A stretch of 11,162 bases of DNA, taken from the NCBI GenBank assembly GCA_002730675.1, contig PCAV01000065.1:2076-13237 (forward strand). Direction: 5' to 3'. The translations under genes were made by a program, and so were the position numbers. Each line of letters opens with the position of its first letter. Positions within the stretch are counted from its first letter, which is position 1. Source of the DNA: Rhodospirillaceae bacterium. GTDB lineage: Bacteria > Pseudomonadota > Alphaproteobacteria > Thalassobaculales > Thalassobaculaceae. The notes below the pieces were generated by a model, which was not told where the DNA came from, searched no databases, and worked only from the letters and a program-made list of their open reading frames with translations. This document shows, piece by piece, positions 6,488 through 11,162 of this stretch.

Positions 6488-7222
6488 ATGAATGTAGAAA
6501 TAATGAGGCCTTCTGGTCGCAAACACAACGAGAAACGAGCTGTTTCTGCAGAGATCCAGATCTCAAAATATGCAGAAGGTTCTTGTTTAATTAAATTTGG
6601 CGATACACATGTGCTCTGTACTGCGAGCGTTGAAGAGCGTGTCCCGCCATTTTTGAGAGGTCAGGGTTTAGGGTGGGTTACCGCGGAATATGGCATGCTT
6701 CCAAGGTCTACGCACACTCGAACTGATCGAGAGGCCGCAAGAGGAAAGCAAAGTGGCCGAACACTTGAGATACAGAGACTAATCGGAAGATCTCTAAGAG
6801 CTGTGACAGACACAAAAGCTCTTGGAGAGCGGCAAGTCCGTATCGATTGTGATGTAATACAAGCCGACGGAGGAACGAGGACCGCTGCTATCACAGGAGG
6901 TTACGTAGCTCTTTATTTAGCGCTAACAAATCTAGTTTCAAAAAAAGTTCTCCCTCGCGTCCCCCTTTCCGATCAGGTCGCAGCTATATCTTGTGGCGTT
7001 TATAAAGGTCATCCTGTTTTAGACTTGGATTACTCCGAGGACTCATCGGCAGATGCAGATTGTAATTTCGTTTTAACCGGTACTGGCGGAATAATAGAAA
7101 TCCAAGCTACCGCGGAGAGAGAACCCTTTAGCCCAAACATTTTCGATGAATTAACTGACTTGGCTAAATGTGGCGTAGCTGAACTGGTGCGCGTTCAGAA
7201 AACGGCCTTGGGACTAGGATAG
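6488..7222 (+). CDS. rph: Ribonuclease PH
   Basis: A 244-aa phosphorolytic 3'-5' exoribonuclease that trims tRNA 3' ends, releasing nucleoside diphosphates; it forms a hexameric ring in the cytoplasm. Family landmarks are MRPSGRK (6-12), [14 protein letters not shown] (37-50), [12 protein letters not shown] (62-73), [26 protein letters not shown] (79-104, described by its ends) and [13 protein letters not shown] (121-133), the phosphate and active-site region. Length fits full-length RNase PH (about 238 aa), so it is not the truncated E. coli K-12 form. The frame is open back to a TTG at 6452, but the ATG at 6488 is chosen because GGAG (6474-6477) lies 10 nt upstream and the family starts near MRPSGR. 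It is the first gene of a three-gene operon; rdgB begins 8 nt after its stop. Confidence 0.97.
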   Translation: MNVEIMRPSGRKHNEKRAVSAEIQISKYAEGSCLIKFGDTHVLCTASVEERVPPFLRGQGLGWVTAEYGMLPRSTHTRTDREAARGKQSGRTLEIQRLIGRSLRAVTDTKALGERQVRIDCDVIQADGGTRTAAITGGYVALYLALTNLVSKKVLPRVPLSDQVAAISCGVYKGHPVLDLDYSEDSSADADCNFVLTGTGGIIEIQATAEREPFSPNIFDELTDLAKCGVAELVRVQKTALGLG

Positions 7223-7230
7223 ATTTAGTA

Positions 7231-7845
7231 ATGAGCAAACCAAGATTTTCGAAACTTGTTGTTGCGAGCCATAATGGCGGAAAGATAAAAGAAATTGGAG
7301 ATCTACTTTTACCCTTTTGCTTGGAGGTGGTTGCCGCTCGAGATCTTGGATTAATTGAACCTGCCGAAACAGAGAAGACTTTTGTTGGTAACGCCATTTT
7401 AAAGGCGAGAGCAGCGGCTGAAGTTTCAGGCCTGCCTGCTATCGCCGACGATTCTGGCCTGGAGGTTAGTTCTCTTAAGGGAAAGCCGGGTATCTTTTCC
7501 GCGAGATGGGCTGGCCCAAAAAAAGATTTTTATCTGGCTATGAAAAAAATTAATAACAAACTCAGAGCTGCAGATCGAAGAGCGCAGCGTAGGGTCTCAC
7601 GTTCCGCAAGATTTGTTTGTGCGCTCGCAATAGTTTGGCCAACCGGAAAAACTGAAAGCTTCGTGGGGACAGTTGATGGTGATTTATGCTGGCCACCCAG
7701 AGGAGAGAGAGGTTTTGGTTACGATCCAATATTTCTACCAAAGAAAAATTCTCTAACGTTTGGGGAGCTCGAACCAGAACTGAAACACGCTATCAGTCAT
7801 CGCGCAGACGCCTTTCAAAAATTAACAAACTCGCTCTTTCGTTAA
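7231..7845 (+). CDS. rdgB: RdgB/HAM1 non-canonical purine NTP pyrophosphatase (dITP/XTP)
   Basis: A 204-aa house-cleaning enzyme that hydrolyses dITP, ITP and XTP to the monophosphates and pyrophosphate, keeping deaminated purines out of DNA and RNA. The diagnostic motifs are present: SHNGGK (13-18, triphosphate binding), ADDSGLEV (72-79, catalytic and metal-binding Asp pair), [12 protein letters not shown] (157-168, base pocket) and SHRADAFQ (189-196). Length is normal. The ATG at 7231 is preceded by AGGA (7216-7219) inside the end of rph, about 11 nt upstream, so translation is probably coupled. hemW follows after a single base. The rph-rdgB-hemW order is common in alphaproteobacteria. Confidence 0.97.
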   Translation: MSKPRFSKLVVASHNGGKIKEIGDLLLPFCLEVVAARDLGLIEPAETEKTFVGNAILKARAAAEVSGLPAIADDSGLEVSSLKGKPGIFSARWAGPKKDFYLAMKKINNKLRAADRRAQRRVSRSARFVCALAIVWPTGKTESFVGTVDGDLCWPPRGERGFGYDPIFLPKKNSLTFGELEPELKHAISHRADAFQKLTNSLFR

Positions 7846-7846
7846 G

Positions 7847-9082
7847 ATGTACGGTATTCAATCAATAACGAAAGATTTGAGCCTCTATATTCACTGGCCA
7901 TTTTGTCTGTCCAAGTGCCCCTATTGTGATTTCAACAGTCATGTCGTCAATAAAATTGATCAATCTGTTTGGCGGGAAGGCTTATTGACTGAGATGAAAA
8001 CCCTTGCGAAATATACAGAAGATCGAAAACTGAAAAGTGTTTTTTTTGGCGGTGGCACACCATCTCTGATGGAGCCGCAAATTGTCGCTGATATAATTTC
8101 AGAAGCAAAGAAAATTTGGCGTACAGATAATTTACTTGAAATTTCATTGGAGGCAAACCCATCGTCTGTGGAAGCAAAAAAATTCTATCTGTTTAATCAA
8201 GCTGGGATAAACCGCATCTCTCTTGGGATCCAATCCTTCAATGATATCACTTTACGATTTTTGGGCAGAGAACATAATGCTGCTGATTCAAAAAGAGCTT
8301 TGGAAATTGCTAAGAAGACTTTTCAAAATGTTTCTTTCGATATGATCTATGCGACCCCAGAGCAGACGACCCAAGACTGGGCTTTAGAAATCAAGCAAGC
8401 AATCGAGTTCTCCTCTAATCATCTTTCCGTTTATCAATTAACTATTGAAAGAGGAACAGCATTTTTCCAAAAGCATCGCAAGAAGGAGTTTGAAATGCTA
8501 GATGGAGAAACTCTGGCTGACTTGTACGAATTTACGCAAGATAAGTTAGGATCGGCAGGATTAGAAAACTATGAAATATCAAATCATGCTAAACCGAGTT
8601 TTGAGTGTGTACATAACTTGCAGTATTGGAAAATGAAAGACTATCTGGGTATAGGTGCAGGAGCGCATAGCAGAATTACAGACAAAGAAGGCGTGCGCTG
8701 GGCATTTCGAACCCATAGGGCACCTAACAAATGGTTATCTGAGACAAAAACATATGGACATGCAATAACGGAAAAAGTTTGTTTGAGTTTAGAAGACCAG
8801 ATCTTTGAAACGTTCATGATGGGATTACGACTCAAAACAGGGATCTCGACAGCAGACTTCAAGGACACCTTCAAAAAAAGTATCGAGGAAATCTTTGCCA
8901 GCGATACCTTAAAGGTTTTGCTCGACGAGCAGTTAGTTGAGTTGGACGACGAATCATTTAGAGCGACCGCTTTAGGGAGGCAAAAACTTGACTCCCTAAT
9001 CCAATTTCTTTTTTCTGACTTTGATTCAGATCATAAACCTACTTTACTTGAGGAAATCCAATCAACTAATAAAGAAATTTAA
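7847..9082 (+). CDS. hemW: Radical SAM heme chaperone HemW (HemN-like)
   Basis: A 411-aa radical-SAM family protein. Members of this type were long called coproporphyrinogen III oxidase-like but are now regarded as heme-trafficking chaperones. The [4Fe-4S] motif CLSKCPYC has cysteines at 20, 24 and 27, followed by DF as in HemN/HemW. Other family marks are FFGGGTPSL (66-74), EANP (102-105, SAM contact), NRISLGIQSF (122-131), NYEISNHA (241-248) and YLGIGAGAHS (266-275). The C-terminal HemN_C-type domain runs to the end. HemW is favoured over true HemN because it is short (HemN about 450 aa) and lacks the HemN N-terminal extension with its extra cysteine (CNVC-type tail). The ATG at 7847 follows the rdgB stop by one base with no clear ribosome site of its own, suggesting coupling. 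Its 3' end overlaps the convergent lipoprotein gene by 17 bp. Confidence 0.95.
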   Translation: MYGIQSITKDLSLYIHWPFCLSKCPYCDFNSHVVNKIDQSVWREGLLTEMKTLAKYTEDRKLKSVFFGGGTPSLMEPQIVADIISEAKKIWRTDNLLEISLEANPSSVEAKKFYLFNQAGINRISLGIQSFNDITLRFLGREHNAADSKRALEIAKKTFQNVSFDMIYATPEQTTQDWALEIKQAIEFSSNHLSVYQLTIERGTAFFQKHRKKEFEMLDGETLADLYEFTQDKLGSAGLENYEISNHAKPSFECVHNLQYWKMKDYLGIGAGAHSRITDKEGVRWAFRTHRAPNKWLSETKTYGHAITEKVCLSLEDQIFETFMMGLRLKTGISTADFKDTFKKSIEEIFASDTLKVLLDEQLVELDDESFRATALGRQKLDSLIQFLFSDFDSDHKPTLLEEIQSTNKEI

Positions 9083-10577
9083 GCGGCGCATCGTCCACTA
9101 CTAACGGGCCTGACTTACCAACTTCTATCACGGCGTAACCTCTCTCGTTTGTACCATTGGGAAGCAATCTTATAATTCCATCGACCCCAATAAAACCCCG
9201 AGGATCATGGATATCGAATGCGGGGTGCTCATCACTGTGAGTTGTTTGACTAAGCGCCGCCGCCACCAGCATAGCATCATAACCCAGCGTTGCTAATCGT
9301 GGCGGCTTATATCCATAATGTTTTTTAAACCTCTCTGTGAACTCACTAACACCTTTTGGAGCCGGGGCAACGTACCAAGCCCCAACCAATGCTGGCTCCA
9401 AGCTCAGATCTGCGGTTTCATCCCAGAGTGTAGTGCCAAGTAATTTAACCCGAGATGGATCAACATCAAAAAAGGCAAAAAGCGGGGCTATCCTTTTCAA
9501 TTCAGAGCCACCAGCCGGCAAAAGCACTGAATCAAATGGCGGGTTTCCAAGAGTGTCCATGCCTTTCAATTTTGTTAGCAATGAATCAGCTATTTCATCT
9601 TTTTGTCTAAGCAATTGCCGTCTTTGAGTTGTCAAATTATCTCTTCTGATCTGATAATCAGCAAAGCTCTTTACCAATTCAGTCAAGTTTTCACTATTTG
9701 CCTCATAATGTTCAGCTCGAGATAGATCCTTTCCTTGAACGAGAACAGCATTTCTCGACGCTTCAATGGCTAGTTTTCCAAAGTAGTTATCAGGCACAAA
9801 TGCAGCCAAATTTTTGTATCCCCTTTCAAAAGCAAAATTAACAATTCTTGTTATTTGCTGACTTGGTAAAAACCCAAACACATAGACGCCTTCTTGCGCC
9901 ACTAAATGATCATTGGAAAAACTTATTAATATTATCCCTGCCTCTTTCGTCATTGGTGCTATAGCCTCAGTGGAGCCTCCAAAGAGCGGTCCCAGTATCA
10001 AATCCACTCCAGCATTTATTGCCAATTCAGCAGCCTGTTTTGCTCCTTCCACTGTTCCTCTTGTATCAAAAATCAACAATTCTACCTTGAGATCCAAAAG
10101 TTCAAAAAATGCTAACTGAATAGAGTCCAATAAAGCGCCTCCTATTTCATCCACATTCCCTGATAGTGGTAAAAGAATTCCTATTTCAGAAATTCTCTTG
10201 TCGGAAATAGGAAGTAGGGTTTTTGCCCCAAGCAGCTGTGACTTTTCATCGGAGTTTGGTTCAGAGTCATTTGGCCTATTTCGTGTTATGCTGTTTCGGG
10301 TGTCTTTATCCCTCACGAGGCGTAGTTTTTCTTTACCAAAGTATAATTTATTTTCAGGTTTTAATGTTCTTTTATCTTTTTTGTGATCTATTTCTTTAGA
10401 GGAAAGAGCGAGCGGTACAATAACTTCGTGCCTTTGATTTTCTACGAGCCCTTCATTGGATTGACAACCAATAAGGGTTAAAATAATTAAAATTAAAAAA
10501 GGGAAGGCAAATGCTTTTTTTCCTTTTGATGAAATATGATATTTTGATGCCTTGCGGTTTTTCCCAACAGAATTCAA
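9066..10577 (-). CDS. LpoA-like lipoprotein, penicillin-binding protein activator family
   Basis: A 503-aa predicted lipoprotein. From the chosen start there is a basic n-region (KNRK...KGKK), a hydrophobic stretch AFPFLILIILTLIGC and a lipobox LIGC with Cys38; Gln at +2 suggests outer-membrane sorting if E. coli rules hold. A polar, Lys/Asn-rich linker spans about 40-125. A type I periplasmic-binding fold follows (IGILLPLSG at 132-140, AGVDLILGPLFG, PPRLATLGYDAMLVAAAL), like the C-domain of LpoA, which stimulates PBP1A peptidoglycan synthesis. The N-terminal TPR part of E. coli LpoA is absent. Start choice: TTG at 10577 has AAGGAG 8 nt upstream; the ATG at 10619 has no ribosome site and would add 14 residues before the signal peptide. 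Being divergent from rsmI matches E. coli lpoA-rsmI. It could instead be another substrate-binding-type lipoprotein, so I give no symbol. Confidence 0.85.
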   Translation of the reverse strand: MNSVGKNRKASKYHISSKGKKAFAFPFLILIILTLIGCQSNEGLVENQRHEVIVPLALSSKEIDHKKDKRTLKPENKLYFGKEKLRLVRDKDTRNSITRNRPNDSEPNSDEKSQLLGAKTLLPISDKRISEIGILLPLSGNVDEIGGALLDSIQLAFFELLDLKVELLIFDTRGTVEGAKQAAELAINAGVDLILGPLFGGSTEAIAPMTKEAGIILISFSNDHLVAQEGVYVFGFLPSQQITRIVNFAFERGYKNLAAFVPDNYFGKLAIEASRNAVLVQGKDLSRAEHYEANSENLTELVKSFADYQIRRDNLTTQRRQLLRQKDEIADSLLTKLKGMDTLGNPPFDSVLLPAGGSELKRIAPLFAFFDVDPSRVKLLGTTLWDETADLSLEPALVGAWYVAPAPKGVSEFTERFKKHYGYKPPRLATLGYDAMLVAAALSQTTHSDEHPAFDIHDPRGFIGVDGIIRLLPNGTNERGYAVIEVGKSGPLVVDDAPLKFLY

Positions 10578-10585
10578 AATGTAAG

Positions 10586-10591
10586 CTCCTT
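10586..10591 (-). promoter_or_regulatory. Ribosome binding site that selects a TTG start for the LpoA-like gene
   Basis: AAGGAG on the minus strand lies 8 nt before TTG (10577-10575), the best Shine-Dalgarno match in this region. The upstream in-frame ATG at 10619 lacks one, and its T is the last base of TAAAAT (10618-10623, minus), a possible -10 box that would place the transcript start downstream of that ATG. Confidence 0.6.
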
Positions 10592-10659
10592 GGCTGCTAA
10601 CAAAAATCAACCGATCCATTTTACACTATTTTAATAAGCAAGGCGATAATGGCGAAAAT

Positions 10660-11162
10660 ATGACATCCCTCGCGATAAATAATGGACTTACGCTTATTGC
10701 AACTCCTATCGGCAATTTACGTGATGTGACATTTCGTGCCATAGACGCATTGATGGAGGCAGACCAGGTTCTTTGTGAAGACACACGCGTCTCCAGAAAA
10801 CTTTTATCTCACTACGGTATTAAAACAAAACTTACCGCCTATCATGAATACAATGCCGCTTCTTTACGCCCAAAAATAATACGGTCACTGCAACAAGGTA
10901 AGAAAATCGCACTAATAAGCGATGCTGGTACCCCTAACATATCAGACCCAGGTTATAAACTAATCGAATCATGCTTAGCAAATGACATTCAGGTATCCAC
11001 AATCCCAGGCCCCACAGCTGTCATAGCAGCACTATCGATATCTGGTTTGCCGACCGACAACTTTTATTTTGGAGGGTTCCTTCCTTCTAAAACTACAGCA
11101 CGCAAAAAGACTTTCGCCTCCCTACAAACGCTTGACACTACACTAATTTTCTATGAAAGCCC
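10660..11162 (+). CDS. rsmI: 16S rRNA (cytidine(1402)-2'-O)-methyltransferase, N-terminal part (cut by window edge)
   Basis: SAM-dependent tetrapyrrole-methylase-fold enzyme that 2'-O-methylates C1402 in the 16S rRNA decoding centre. About 167 residues are visible of a usual 280-290. Signature segments are LTLIATPIGNLRDVTFRA near the N-terminus, CEDTRVSRKLL, ISDAGTPNISDPGYKLI (the family's AGTPxISDPG loop), and IPGPTAVIAALSISGLPTDNFYFGGFLP. The ATG at 10660 gives the expected N-terminus just before the first strand. AAGG (10640-10643) is 16 nt away, far for a ribosome site, but a four-codon open frame (ATG 10649 to TGA 10663) begins at a better distance and its stop overlaps this start as ATGA, which may couple translation. 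It is divergent from the LpoA-like gene. Confidence 0.96.
   Translation, partial: MTSLAINNGLTLIATPIGNLRDVTFRAIDALMEADQVLCEDTRVSRKLLSHYGIKTKLTAYHEYNAASLRPKIIRSLQQGKKIALISDAGTPNISDPGYKLIESCLANDIQVSTIPGPTAVIAALSISGLPTDNFYFGGFLPSKTTARKKTFASLQTLDTTLIFYES

Noticed and set aside
9337..9627. 96-codon plus-strand open frame inside the lipoprotein gene
   Set aside because: It is antisense to a convincing periplasmic-binding-fold sequence and has no recognisable features.
1..11162. Mobile elements, CRISPR arrays, tRNA or rRNA genes, defence systems
   Set aside because: No transposase or integrase, no regularly spaced repeats, no tRNA-like sequence noticed; nearly all of the window is accounted for by recognised housekeeping genes.

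Overview
The window looks like an ordinary, moderately AT-rich chromosomal segment of an alphaproteobacterium. Three things suggest this. The heat-shock block is ordered hrcA-grpE-dnaK-dnaJ. hrcA is divergent from an rph-rdgB-hemW operon. The grpE and dnaK promoters resemble the alphaproteobacterial sigma-32 type (CTTG.. / CYTATNTNNG). The order or genus cannot be named from the sequence. I see no mobile element, prophage, CRISPR array, tRNA or rRNA.

Layout, left to right. (1) 1-356, minus: 5' part of dapB (lysine/diaminopimelate synthesis), cut by the window edge. (2) 357-569: divergent control region with palindromes and a possible promoter. (3) 570-1103, plus: a PadR-family regulator. (4) 1104-1223: short convergent gap with a weak inverted repeat. 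(5) 1224-6344, minus: dnaJ, dnaK, grpE and hrcA, with transcription running hrcA to grpE to dnaK to dnaJ. Separate sigma-32-like promoters lie before grpE and before dnaK, and hairpins lie in the grpE-dnaK and dnaK-dnaJ gaps. (6) 6345-6487: divergent hrcA/rph promoters. (7) 6488-9082, plus: a compact operon rph (RNase PH), rdgB (ITP/XTP pyrophosphatase) and hemW (radical-SAM heme chaperone). (8) 9066-10577, minus: an LpoA-like lipoprotein (penicillin-binding-protein activator family), overlapping hemW tail to tail. (9) 10660-11162, plus: 5' part of rsmI (16S rRNA methyltransferase), divergent from the lipoprotein gene as rsmI and lpoA are in E. coli.

How the genes work together: HrcA, GrpE, DnaK and DnaJ form a heat-shock control and Hsp70 folding module. 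DnaJ delivers clients and stimulates DnaK ATPase, and GrpE exchanges the nucleotide. HrcA normally represses through CIRCE sites, but no full CIRCE is present here, so the grpE and dnaK genes appear to be under sigma-32 while HrcA probably acts elsewhere. rph and rdgB are RNA and nucleotide-pool housekeeping genes.

No convincing new multi-gene system is present. The more interesting signals are regulatory: the matched heat-shock promoter pair, leader hairpins next to the dnaK and dnaJ ribosome binding sites, a possibly leaderless hrcA, and a PadR regulator with an operator-like palindrome inserted between dapB and dnaJ.
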